This document shows positions 6,794 through 14,196 of a stretch of 14,196 bases of DNA, one piece after another (within the stretch, counting starts at the first letter, position 1; each line of letters opens with the position of its first letter). Location: assembly GCA_012797725.1 (NCBI GenBank), contig JAAZON010000011.1, positions 1-14,196 of the forward strand, read 5' to 3'. The notes under the pieces are model-generated. The model saw only the letters and a program-made list of their open reading frames with translations. It was not told the origin of the DNA and made no database searches. Source of the DNA: SAR324 cluster bacterium (lineage in GTDB: Bacteria; Bdellovibrionota; UBA2361; JAAZON01). Made by a program: the position numbers and the translations under genes.

Positions 6794-9526
6794 TTGAGTT
6801 CAAAGGGTGGAAGAATTAGTCTTGATAAAGAGGGGCTTAAGATTCACTTCCCCTATAGCAAAGAACGCTTCGAATTTATTTGCAAAGTTGAGGGAGCGCG
6901 ATTTGATAAAGAAGGCAAGAATTGGTATGTGCCAATGGGCTCTGCCCTAAGGCTTCTTAAATCACCCTTGTTTTCACCAAGCACTATTTCTTATGCCTTT
7001 AGTAAAGAAGAACTTGATTCCATTCTTTTCAATTATGAGGGGGAAATAAAACAGGCTCAAGCTCTCGTGCTAAGCAATCCATTTTCTGTCCCGCTTGAAC
7101 AGCTTTCAAAGCTGGACCTAGACATTATATTTAGATTATCTCCAAAGAAAGATTCTATCCGGGCCCTACCACGTTTTCGCTCTGAGGCAAGAAAGCTTTT
7201 GAGGGAGGTTGAAGGCTCTCATTACATAAAGAAGGAACGTGGATTCTTCTTTCCTGTACATCTTTTGACTGATTTTTTAAAACTGCTTAGAGATAAGAAC
7301 TTAAGCTTTGCAATTGAGGAAAGTCTTGGCGAAAGACTTAAGCGAAGCTCAAAGCTTCGTGCTTTGATAATACAAGGAAAGTATTCAGCAAACGCAGATG
7401 AACTGAGGGAATGTTTACTCGTTCCATTTATTGCCCAGAGAAAGGATGGTAAATTCTCCTTAAATGACTGGACTGTTGAGCATTTATCCCTTTGTTTTTC
7501 CAGCTCTCGTCCTCATTCCGAAAAGAGAAGTCTAGCAGTTTGTATGAGCAAAGAAGATGTCCTAGACCTACTCCATCTAACTAAGAAGAAAAAGTTGAGA
7601 ATATGGAAAAGCAAGGAAGTTGAGGAAGTTCTGAATAGGGCAAGAGAAAGAGTTCAAGACAAATTAGCTCAGGATTCCTCTGCATTGACAGAGAGTGAAT
7701 TAAGTCTGGTTAACCCTGATTTGGCCTGGATTATCTCGGAAAGCCATTCAGGCGGACTCTTGCTAAGTAGAGAGAATTATAACGATCTTATCGGTCAATT
7801 AACAGAACCTGACAAAAGCTCTTTCAGGTACAGCGAACTTGAAGATGGAACTGACAGAATTCTTTTGCATTTCCGAGATTCAAAGCTTCTGAATTCTTAT
7901 GAGAGTCTCAACACATTTTTTTCAAGTAAGGGAAAGAAGCCACCCGAGTCTGAATCTTTTCGAAACCTGTTGGAAGATTTAAAAAGACGCTTAAGGCTTT
8001 TGGAAAGGCAGGACTATTATCAAAATCTCCCCGATGTTACAGATGTGCTTGAAGATAGAGATCTTGAGAAAATTCTTTACCCTCATCAACGAGTCGCTGT
8101 TAAGTGGATCATCGAAAATCAGATTGGACTTCTTGGCGATGATATGGGGCTTGGGAAAACTCTGTCAGTGCTTTCAGCCTTTGATGAGCTTCGAAGAAAA
8201 GGAGAGTGTGATTTTCTCTTGGTGGCTTGTCCAAACTCACTTTTAAAAAACTGGATTCGGGAGGCGGAAACATGGATCAAGGGGCTTAAGTTGTGCTCCT
8301 TTCGTTCCGATCGGAAGGGTCAGGACGTTTTGCTTCAAAGAATCAAGGATGAAGATTCAGAGTTTGACGGGCTGGTAATAAATTATGAAAGCCTTCGCCT
8401 CGATAGAGTTCTTCCAGAAATAAGAGAATTGTGCACTAAACGAAGAGTTTTTCTATGTTTGGATGAGTCACAGAGAGTTAAAAATTCGCACTCGAAAACG
8501 TTTAGAGCACTAAATCAGATCGCTTCCTATTGTCGACAAAGAATACTCTTGAGTGGAACCCCTGTCCCAAGGGACATATCAGACATTTGGGCTCAAATGC
8601 TAATTTTAGATCGAGGGGAGCGCTTTGGAATTAAATTCTATGAATGGCTTCCTACTGTCGCGGAATTAGGCAACAAATGGAGTGACTTTGCAGTAAAACG
8701 TTTTATTCCGGAAGCGGTTGAGGAGACCATTTTAAGAGTACATGAAGTGCTGCTCAGAAGAAGAAAAGAAAATGTCATTAACCTTCCACCTAAAATTTTC
8801 AATTTTCGGGATATCGAGCTTGGTGGTGATCAAAAAAAGCGTTACCAAGAGGTCTGCGAAGAGCTTTTACTTCGAGTAACATCAATCAGCGGTGATAGCT
8901 TCTATCGATCTATTGAAAATCTACTTGAAGAATATTTAAGAGCGGTTCAAGTCGCCTCAAACCCAAGGCTTGTCGATCCCAACTGGAAGGGCGAACCGGC
9001 AAAATTTATAGAACTTGACGAATTGGTGAAAGAAATAGTGGAAGAGAGAGGGGAGAAGCTAGTTGTTTGGACCAACTACAGGCTAAATGTGGAGGAGTTG
9101 CTTAATCGCTACAAAAGTCTTGGAACGTGCGCCTTATATGGCAAATTAAGCAGCTCAGAAAGAAACGATCTTATCGGGCAATTCCAGGATTCGCAGAATG
9201 ACAAACTCAAGATAATGATTGCAATTCCGGCTGCAGGAGGAGTGGGACTTACCCTCACTGCTGCTCAGACTGCCATTTATATTGATCGAACTTGGAATGC
9301 AGAACATTGGCTTCAATCGATTGATCGGCTTCATAGAATAGGGCAAAAAAATCCTGTTAGCATAATAGTCTTAAACGCTTCAAAGGTGGATGAATTGATC
9401 GGATTTAATCTCCGCCGAAAAGAAAAAATTATGAAAGAGCTGTTGGGTGATAATAAATTAAGAGAGCAGCAGCAATTGTATCCTAGCAAACAGGAGCTGA
9501 TGGATGCTTTGAAGCAGTCTGTATGA
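6794..9526 (+). CDS. SNF2-family DNA-dependent ATPase with two N-terminal HARP-like modules
   Basis: The 910-residue protein has the complete SNF2 ATPase core in its C-terminal half: GDDMGLGKT at 448-456 (Walker A), DESQ at 557-560 (Walker B, where DEAH or DESH is usual), LSGTP at 586-590 (motif III), GGVGLTLTAAQTAIYIDRTW (motif V), and QSIDRLHRIGQ at 841-851 (motif VI with the arginine fingers). Such enzymes translocate on or remodel DNA-protein complexes using ATP. The N-terminus holds two similar blocks, about 10-57 (GARFDKEGKNWYVPM) and 123-170 (GSHYIKKERGFFFPV), resembling HARP domains of SMARCAL1-type annealing helicases. Residues 185-420 are unassigned and charged. Translation starts at TTG (6794) with AGAGGG at 6781-6786, 7 bases upstream; no better ATG is nearby. 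No nuclease or methylase neighbour is present, so a role in replication or repair is more likely than in a restriction system. Confidence 0.88.
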   Translation: MSSKGGRISLDKEGLKIHFPYSKERFEFICKVEGARFDKEGKNWYVPMGSALRLLKSPLFSPSTISYAFSKEELDSILFNYEGEIKQAQALVLSNPFSVPLEQLSKLDLDIIFRLSPKKDSIRALPRFRSEARKLLREVEGSHYIKKERGFFFPVHLLTDFLKLLRDKNLSFAIEESLGERLKRSSKLRALIIQGKYSANADELRECLLVPFIAQRKDGKFSLNDWTVEHLSLCFSSSRPHSEKRSLAVCMSKEDVLDLLHLTKKKKLRIWKSKEVEEVLNRARERVQDKLAQDSSALTESELSLVNPDLAWIISESHSGGLLLSRENYNDLIGQLTEPDKSSFRYSELEDGTDRILLHFRDSKLLNSYESLNTFFSSKGKKPPESESFRNLLEDLKRRLRLLERQDYYQNLPDVTDVLEDRDLEKILYPHQRVAVKWIIENQIGLLGDDMGLGKTLSVLSAFDELRRKGECDFLLVACPNSLLKNWIREAETWIKGLKLCSFRSDRKGQDVLLQRIKDEDSEFDGLVINYESLRLDRVLPEIRELCTKRRVFLCLDESQRVKNSHSKTFRALNQIASYCRQRILLSGTPVPRDISDIWAQMLILDRGERFGIKFYEWLPTVAELGNKWSDFAVKRFIPEAVEETILRVHEVLLRRRKENVINLPPKIFNFRDIELGGDQKKRYQEVCEELLLRVTSISGDSFYRSIENLLEEYLRAVQVASNPRLVDPNWKGEPAKFIELDELVKEIVEERGEKLVVWTNYRLNVEELLNRYKSLGTCALYGKLSSSERNDLIGQFQDSQNDKLKIMIAIPAAGGVGLTLTAAQTAIYIDRTWNAEHWLQSIDRLHRIGQKNPVSIIVLNASKVDELIGFNLRRKEKIMKELLGDNKLREQQQLYPSKQELMDALKQSV

Positions 9527-10913
9527 CCTTTTCTGCCACAAGGGAGCCAATATCAAAATCGAAGACCCCAGGAATTATATATTCCTTGCTAAGCTTGTTA
9601 GTGGGAATACTTTCAGCGATAGCAAGTGCAGCTGCTTTTTTCATTTCCTCGCTTATCTTTGTTGCTCGACAGGCTAGCGCTCCTTTGAATATGCCTGGAA
9701 AGCAAAGTACATTATTAATTTGGTTAGGATAATCAGAGCGGCCTGTAGCAATGACTCCAGCGATATCATTTATTAGATCAGGCATTATTTCGGGTATGGG
9801 ATTTGCCAAACTAAAAACTATTGGATCTTTGGCCATGCTCTTCACCATATCCCTTGTTAGCGCGCCTGGTGCGGAGACTCCAAGGAACATATCAGCTCCT
9901 CTTAGGGCGTCAGACAAAGTGCCCTTCATATTGTCCTTATTAATATACTTCAGCATTTCTTCCTTCACAGAATTCATTCCTTTTGGACGTCCTTTGTAGA
10001 TGATGCCATTTGTGTCACAAGCTGTGATATTTTTTGCCCCTGCGTTAAGGAGGATCTTAGCGCAGGCAACTCCTCCTGCTCCAAAGCCATTTATCACAAT
10101 CTTTATATCTTCAAGTTTTTTACCCACTATCTTGAGTGCGTTATGGAGTCCAGCAAGCACAACCACTGCGGTTCCATGCTGATCATCATGAAAAACAGGA
10201 ATTTTCAATTCATTTTTTAAGCGCTCCTCAATCTCGAAGCATCTTGGAGCTGATATGTCTTCGAGATTGATGCCACCGAACACAGGTTCAATTAGTTTAA
10301 CTGCTTTGATGATGTCTTCGGTGTCTTGACTTGCAAGACAAATTGGAAAAGCATCCACACCCCCAAATTGTTTGAAAAGGACAGCCTTACCTTCCATTAC
10401 AGGAAGGGCAGCTTCCGGACCGATGTTTCCAAGACCAAGAACAGCTGAGCCATCTGTGACAATAGCAATAGTGTGACTTTTGATAGTATATTTAAAGCTA
10501 TCTTCTTCTTTCTTGAAGATATCTAGGCAAACTCTTGCGACTCCTGGAGTGTAACTTCGTGAAAGCTCATCGGCATTTTTCAGCTTCTGCTTTGGATTTA
10601 TGCTTAGTTTTCCTCCCTCATGCAGGGCGAATGTGTCATCTTTCCAGGAAAGGATTTCCACATTTTCAAGACGCTTTGCTGCATCTACTACCTCTAAGGC
10701 ATGTTCTTCGTTAATACAATTAAAACTGAGTTCTCTGACTTTGAAGTGGAAATCGCTGCTTAGAAGAGTTATCTCAGTAAGCGAGGCTCCTGTCTCAGAG
10801 ATTGATCTGATAACTTCGGCTAATTGGCCGGGAATATTGCGAATTTTTAAGGTCAAAGTTATCGAATTTCCAGCTGATGGGTGTAACTTCAGTGCAGAAT
10901 TGTTGGTGTCCAT
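9483..10913 (-). CDS. malic enzyme (oxidative decarboxylase) with N-terminal ACT domain
   Basis: The 476-residue cytoplasmic enzyme would convert malate to pyruvate and CO2, reducing NAD(P)+. Residues 17-92 form an ACT ligand-binding domain (SITLTLKIRNIPGQLAEVI at its start), suggesting allosteric control, perhaps by an amino acid. The catalytic part follows: SYTPGVARVC with Tyr121, MEGKAVLFKQFGGVDAFP with Lys176, NLEDI with the metal-binding acids E218/D219, FHDDQHGTA at 241-248, and the dinucleotide loop GFGAGGVA at 276-283 with Asp300 at the end of the second strand. I cannot decide NAD versus NADP. The ATG at 10911-10913 has GGAG 8 bases upstream. Its last 44 bases overlap the end of the convergent SNF2 gene, so neither gene has its own terminator between them. 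Confidence 0.92.
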   Translation of the reverse strand: MDTNNSALKLHPSAGNSITLTLKIRNIPGQLAEVIRSISETGASLTEITLLSSDFHFKVRELSFNCINEEHALEVVDAAKRLENVEILSWKDDTFALHEGGKLSINPKQKLKNADELSRSYTPGVARVCLDIFKKEEDSFKYTIKSHTIAIVTDGSAVLGLGNIGPEAALPVMEGKAVLFKQFGGVDAFPICLASQDTEDIIKAVKLIEPVFGGINLEDISAPRCFEIEERLKNELKIPVFHDDQHGTAVVVLAGLHNALKIVGKKLEDIKIVINGFGAGGVACAKILLNAGAKNITACDTNGIIYKGRPKGMNSVKEEMLKYINKDNMKGTLSDALRGADMFLGVSAPGALTRDMVKSMAKDPIVFSLANPIPEIMPDLINDIAGVIATGRSDYPNQINNVLCFPGIFKGALACRATKISEEMKKAAALAIAESIPTNKLSKEYIIPGVFDFDIGSLVAEKVIQTASKHPSAPVC

Positions 10914-10940
10914 AAAGAGCTCTCCATTGAAGAGAATAGA

Positions 10941-10969
10941 AGAATGTCAGAGCTACTTCGATATGGCAA
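10941..10969 (-). promoter_or_regulatory. possible promoter of the malic enzyme gene
   Basis: On the minus strand TTGCCA (10964-10969) is followed after 17 bases by CATTCT (10941-10946). The -35 is good (five of six), the -10 poor (three of six). The position suits a leader of about 20 bases. Confidence 0.25.
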
Positions 10970-11052
10970 TTGCCTGAACGAAAAATTTTAGATTAAACCG
11001 TAGGGAAAATTTGACTCCCCTTTGGAAAGTACTGTTTTTTGCGACAAGAAGC

Positions 11053-11226
11053 TTAGGCTACTTCATCCAGTTTATTATTAGAGCCTGATTCCTTTGGCTG
11101 AGATTCTGGGGCTTGACTTTGTCGAGTTTCGTCTGCTTGGTTTTCTCGTGGCTTTGTTGTTTCTTCTGAATTTTTTGGGGGCGTAATAACGACTGGCCTT
11201 GATCCTGAGGTTGCTTCAATTGACAT
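11053..11226 (-). CDS. 57-aa disordered, charged protein of unknown function
   Basis: An ATG at 11224-11226 is preceded by AAGGAG (11235-11240) at 8 bases, one of the best ribosome sites in the window, and the frame ends in TAA at 11053-11055. The product begins MSIEATSGSRPVVITPPK and is rich in Ser, Pro, Glu, Gln, Thr and Asn, with no hydrophobic stretch, so it should be intrinsically disordered; it ends in NKLDEVA. There is no signal peptide and no recognised family. It lies between the malic enzyme gene and the barrel gene on the same strand but has its own long leader (11227-11330), so it is probably expressed separately. The strong Shine-Dalgarno makes a chance frame less likely. Confidence 0.6.
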   Translation of the reverse strand: MSIEATSGSRPVVITPPKNSEETTKPRENQADETRQSQAPESQPKESGSNNKLDEVA

Positions 11227-11248
11227 AGTTCAATCTCCTTTTGACAAT

Positions 11249-11261
11249 AAGCCTTTGGCTT
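11249..11261. promoter_or_regulatory. small hairpin in the leader of the 57-aa gene
   Basis: AAGCC-TTT-GGCTT is a perfect 5-base inverted repeat with a 3-base loop, 8 bases before the AAGGAG on the minus strand. It could influence translation or be incidental. Confidence 0.25.
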
Positions 11262-11327
11262 TCAGCTTTTAGGAAAGAGATGCACTGGGGCTTATGATTG
11301 AAACTCTCGGCCTAATGAACTCAAACT

Positions 11328-11355
11328 ATTAGACTGGGTAGCTAAAAGAATTGAA
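11328..11355 (-). promoter_or_regulatory. possible promoter of the 57-aa gene
   Basis: On the minus strand TTCAAT (11350-11355), 16 bases, TCTAAT (11328-11333). The -10 is good (five of six), the -35 weak. It would give a leader of about 95 bases. The rest of the gap 11227-11488 shows no gene. Confidence 0.3.
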
Positions 11356-11488
11356 GCTTCAGAAAATTTCGTAAGCGTTTAACCCCAGGGTATAGCCGTT
11401 CAGTGAAGGAAGCTTTTACCAGGCGGTAGGTGCGATTTGGCTTACTAAAAAACTTCAGGATACAGTTACTTGGTATTTGAGCACCGCT

Positions 11489-13391
11489 TTAGAATTCCAA
11501 TCGGGCATCTGTGTGAATTTTCCAGCCCTCGTCGTTGTGATTACCTGTAAGTAGAAACTTGTCGTTAGACTTAAGTTTAATTTGGTAGGTCAGGGAAAGG
11601 GAAGGCCTGTTAATTATGTTACCTTGGATATCTGCAATTTGCTCCATTACATAACGAGTTGAAAAGCTATGATCTGGCCCAAGAGCTTGAATGAAGGTTC
11701 CCCCCCATTTCTTTACTTCGCTTTCCGCTCTGAAAATCAGTTTTTATTCCATGAAAAGCAGTCAAGGAGGCGTGTCCAAGTTGTGCTGTGTAATCGGATC
11801 TTAAGGCTTTAACGTTTTGAACATTTCTTTGAGCGTCTTCAGGACGCATGATGTAGCTTATAAAGATTCCTCCCAGGCGTGCAGGCTTTAAAAAAACACT
11901 CACCTCATTTGTGGGCAGAGTTTCTTCGTTCCCGTTACTTCGCGTTCCATGCTTTATATTTCCACCGATACTTTTATTCGGATCACTTATAGTGGCACCA
12001 ATCATTTTTCGTTGCGAGTCATCTTGTTGGCGATTCTCCATCGAATAATCTATTGATATTTTTGCTGAGAGAGCATTGCCACTTGCACTAAAAGATCTTC
12101 TTTCCGAATCAAAATCGCCATACTCTTCAAATGCTTGGACAAAAGTCATTTGGGCATTGTCTACTAGTGCAAGACTAATGGGTTTAACAGTCTTTGCTAG
12201 AAATTCGACAGCTTCTTGCTTCTGAGTGCCCTCTTGCTCCTTAAAATTAAAATCAATGAATGCTAGGTCATGGGGCTGTGTCGAGACATTAAGAACAAGC
12301 TTTTTCTCATCATCCGCACTGCTTTGAATCTCCGTATAAGCCCCAGAGATTGAAGTCTTTGATGGCATGGATAATTGGACTTGGAGGGCATTAGTCTGTT
12401 TAGAATTTTCATCAGATTCAACGACGGAGTGGAATGCATTAAGGGCTATTGAGGGTTTTGGGTTCAAAGACAAGGAAAAGCGAGAATCACCTGTAGAACG
12501 AGAAACTTCGGTCGATTTTTTCATTGCGGCAACAAATGATAGTGAATTTCTGTATTGAAAATCGGCATTAAGTGAACCGGTATTAGCATTATCAGAGCTA
12601 AGCGTCTCTATGAAGCCATTAAAGGCGATGCTCTCGTCTCTATGGGAAAAGGCAATTCTTTTTAAATCAGTATCTTTTCCAGCCCCATGTCTACCACTTT
12701 GCGCTAGTGTCACACGAGACTTTGAGCCAACAGAGAGGGAAGCTAGCTCTTCATATTGATTTACTGTGGTAGCTGTGCTCACGTCATTAATTTCGGATCT
12801 TGCGGCTAAGAGTGACAGGCGAGGTGATATTTCCCAATCAGCACGAAAGTCGAGGCGTTGCTTCCCCCTCGCTTCTTCCAGCGATTTTGCAATCTGCGAA
12901 TTCATAATAGCAGCAAAGCTGGAAGTAGTAGCCGCCCCTTGGGACATTGAAAGATAATGAAGTTTAAGATTAAGATCTCGACTTTGTAGCGTAGCTCCAT
13001 GAAAGGTGATTCCCGAATCGCTTCCGTATGAAGAGATGCTTTGTATGCCAAGATCATGGCTCCCGAAATTCTTGGTTGCAGAGAGGGAAATGAGGCTTGG
13101 GCTTTTACTACTACCTTGGAGCCAGGATGCGTTAGCACTTTTCATTGTAACAGAAAGCAAGCGCCTTGCGGGAGATAAGCTAATATTGCTATTTCCAAGA
13201 CTTAATTTGTAGTCATCTTTTGGGATATAACTTAGTAATTCTTTCCTTGAAAAAGAAGGTGAGGACATCTGTTGAAAAGGCAAGGGTGGAGTCTGGGAAC
13301 TGCCTGTTTCGGCTGCCTTTACTGCCGGAGTAAGGAGTGACGCGCTAGCTGCAAGTATTGCAGTTTGTCTTTTTGCAAATAAGCCTCTCAT
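11489..13391 (-). CDS. putative beta-barrel outer-membrane protein interrupted by a frameshift in a G7 tract
   Basis: The frame as given runs from 13391 to a TAG at 11667-11669. At a run of seven C on the plus strand (11700-11706) a one-base shift opens a frame to TAA at 11489-11491. Dropping one base of the run gives 633 residues and a C-terminus ending TDARLEF. That final Phe is the signal by which outer-membrane barrels are recognised for insertion, which the unshifted ending SSSWARS lacks. The start at 13391 gives a signal peptide (MRGLFAKRQTAILAASASLL ending AVKA-A) and has GGAGG at 13402-13406; an in-frame ATG at 13448 would add 19 residues but lies in a probable -10 element. The mature part is a long series of short amphipathic strands (for example LNADFQYRNSLSFVAAMK and AKISIDYSMENRQ) joined by polar turns. 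No family is recognised; a porin-like or surface barrel is inferred. Confidence 0.7.
11700..11706 (-). other. G7 homopolymer at the frameshift point
   Basis: Seven consecutive G on the coding (minus) strand, inside the codons after KEM. Six G would keep the reading frame to the Phe-terminated end at 11489; seven send translation to the early stop at 11667. It may be a slipped-strand switch, a recent mutation or a sequencing error. Confidence 0.7.
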
Positions 13392-13446
13392 ACCCTCGAT
13401 GCCTCCAAGTCTTGGTCGATCATAGCGCAAAGCCCCACTCAAACCC

Positions 13447-13474
13447 ATTTTACTCGATCACTTGCAAGGAACAA
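13447..13474 (-). promoter_or_regulatory. possible promoter of the barrel-protein gene
   Basis: On the minus strand TTGTTC (13469-13474), 16 bases, TAAAAT (13447-13452; five of six to the -10 consensus). Transcription would start near 13440, upstream of the preferred start at 13391 but downstream of the alternative ATG at 13448, which supports the shorter protein. Confidence 0.35.
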
Positions 13475-13539
13475 CTGGCGAACCTAGAATTTGAGGAAAA
13501 ATTTATTAAAAAATGCATTGCCGTTTCTAGACAACTCCT

Positions 13540-14196
13540 CTAGTGAATTGTTTTTTTTTGAAGCTTGCTATGACGGTTCCCATAAGCAAAGTAAAGAAAT
13601 AATCCGATCAAAAGCCAGATAGCAAAGCGAAGCCAGTTTGTGAGCCCCAACTGGGTTATCAGATATAAACAACAAAGAAGGCCAAGGACTGGTATAAGAG
13701 AGAGTTCTCTTTTAAAGCAGATGAAGGCAACCATGCATGCAAGGATGAGGAAGATGCTCATTGGAAGTACCGAATAGAGGTATTGGCTGCTATAAGAAAA
13801 GTTTTTTCCTTCATCAAAAACAAGGGCAAGAAATATGGCTATACCGATAAGCACTAGCGCAGGCACTATGTACTTACTGTTGAAATATGGAATTCTAAAA
13901 CCGCCCCGAGGCGTTGAAGAGAGCGATTTTTCCTTCTCTTGAAGCACAAGCACGCCAGAGCAGACCAAGACGAAGGCAAATAGGGTGCCGATACTTGTAA
14001 GATCAGTCACTTCCGTAAGGTTCATAAAGAGGGCAGGGACTGCCACCATAACTCCTGTAACAAGAGTAGAAAACCAGGGAGTGTGAAAGCGAGGATGGAT
14101 TGATGAAAATATAGGAGGAAGCAGACCATCGCGGCTCATCGCCATCCAAATGCGAGGCTGCCCAATTTGATAAACAAGTAATACCGTTGCCATAGC
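13540..14196 (-). CDS. APC-superfamily amino-acid permease (cationic amino acid transporter/YfnA-like), C-terminal part
   Basis: The frame is open through the right edge, so only the last 218 or so residues are seen and the N-terminal membrane segments are missing; the Met at 14193 is internal. The fragment starts with the loop GQPRIWMAMSRDGLLPPIFS typical of CAT-type inner-membrane permeases, followed by HPRFHTPWFSTLVTG and about six hydrophobic segments (roughly 38-57, 63-85, 109-127, 138-160, 165-182 and 185-204 counted from that Met). It ends with NWLRFAIWLLIGLFLYFAYG and the basic tail RHSKLQKK, as usual for the family. It would import amino acids by ion coupling; the substrate cannot be read from this part. 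Its TAG lies 91 bases before the preceding end of the barrel-gene leader, without a clear terminator. Confidence 0.9.
   Translation of the reverse strand, partial: AMATVLLVYQIGQPRIWMAMSRDGLLPPIFSSIHPRFHTPWFSTLVTGVMVAVPALFMNLTEVTDLTSIGTLFAFVLVCSGVLVLQEKEKSLSSTPRGGFRIPYFNSKYIVPALVLIGIAIFLALVFDEGKNFSYSSQYLYSVLPMSIFLILACMVAFICFKRELSLIPVLGLLCCLYLITQLGLTNWLRFAIWLLIGLFLYFAYGNRHSKLQKKTIH

Noticed and set aside
10600..10977. 125-codon plus-strand frame over the malic enzyme N-terminus
   Set aside because: Shadow of the ACT domain coding region, no ribosome site.
10990..11025. GGGG...CCC inverted repeat as terminator of the 57-aa gene
   Set aside because: Stem of only about five pairs including a G-U pair and no following T-run on the minus strand.
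13550..13558. run of nine T in the end of the permease gene as a second slippage site
   Set aside because: It lies in the last few Lys-coding codons (QKKTIH); a shift would change only the extreme tail, and the frame as read ends in the usual way for the family.

Overview
The window is a bacterial chromosomal segment, AT-leaning by eye, with tightly packed genes on both strands. The host looks Gram-negative. A predicted outer-membrane barrel ends in Phe once a frameshift is bridged, another protein has a clean signal peptide, and one tiny gene resembles a flagellar rod protein. A Bdellovibrionota or other former-deltaproteobacterial host would fit, but nothing here proves the lineage. I see no rRNA, tRNA, CRISPR array, insertion sequence or integrase.

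Region 1 (1-3304) handles alpha-glucan storage. A GH13 alpha-amylase-family enzyme (minus strand, cut by the left edge) diverges from a glycogen synthase of the eukaryotic-type GT3 family. Possible mini-ORFs precede both genes. Region 2 (3301-4008) is a TrmJ-like tRNA 2'-O-methyltransferase. It converges on the synthase so closely that both use one CTAG as stop, and it has a good sigma70-type promoter. Region 3 (4210-5626) is a two-gene operon of unknown function: a 130-aa coiled-coil protein and a 331-aa helical-plus-beta protein, neither with a signal peptide.

Region 4 (5926-6684) holds a small secreted four-cysteine protein and, converging on it, a 75-aa protein that looks like the two terminal helices of a flagellar rod/hook protein joined directly. 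Region 5 (6794-10913) holds a 910-aa SNF2 helicase-like ATPase with two N-terminal HARP-like modules, overlapping tail-to-tail with a malic enzyme that carries an N-terminal ACT domain. Region 6 (11053-14196), all minus strand, holds a 57-aa disordered protein, a large putative beta-barrel outer-membrane protein broken by one extra base in a G7 tract, and the C-terminal part of a cationic-amino-acid-type APC permease cut by the right edge.

The first two genes plausibly share glucan metabolism. The rest look like independent housekeeping, envelope and accessory genes. The strongest leads are the G7 frameshift, the miniature rod-like protein, the double-HARP SNF2 protein and the GT3 synthase with a partly conserved allosteric arginine cluster.
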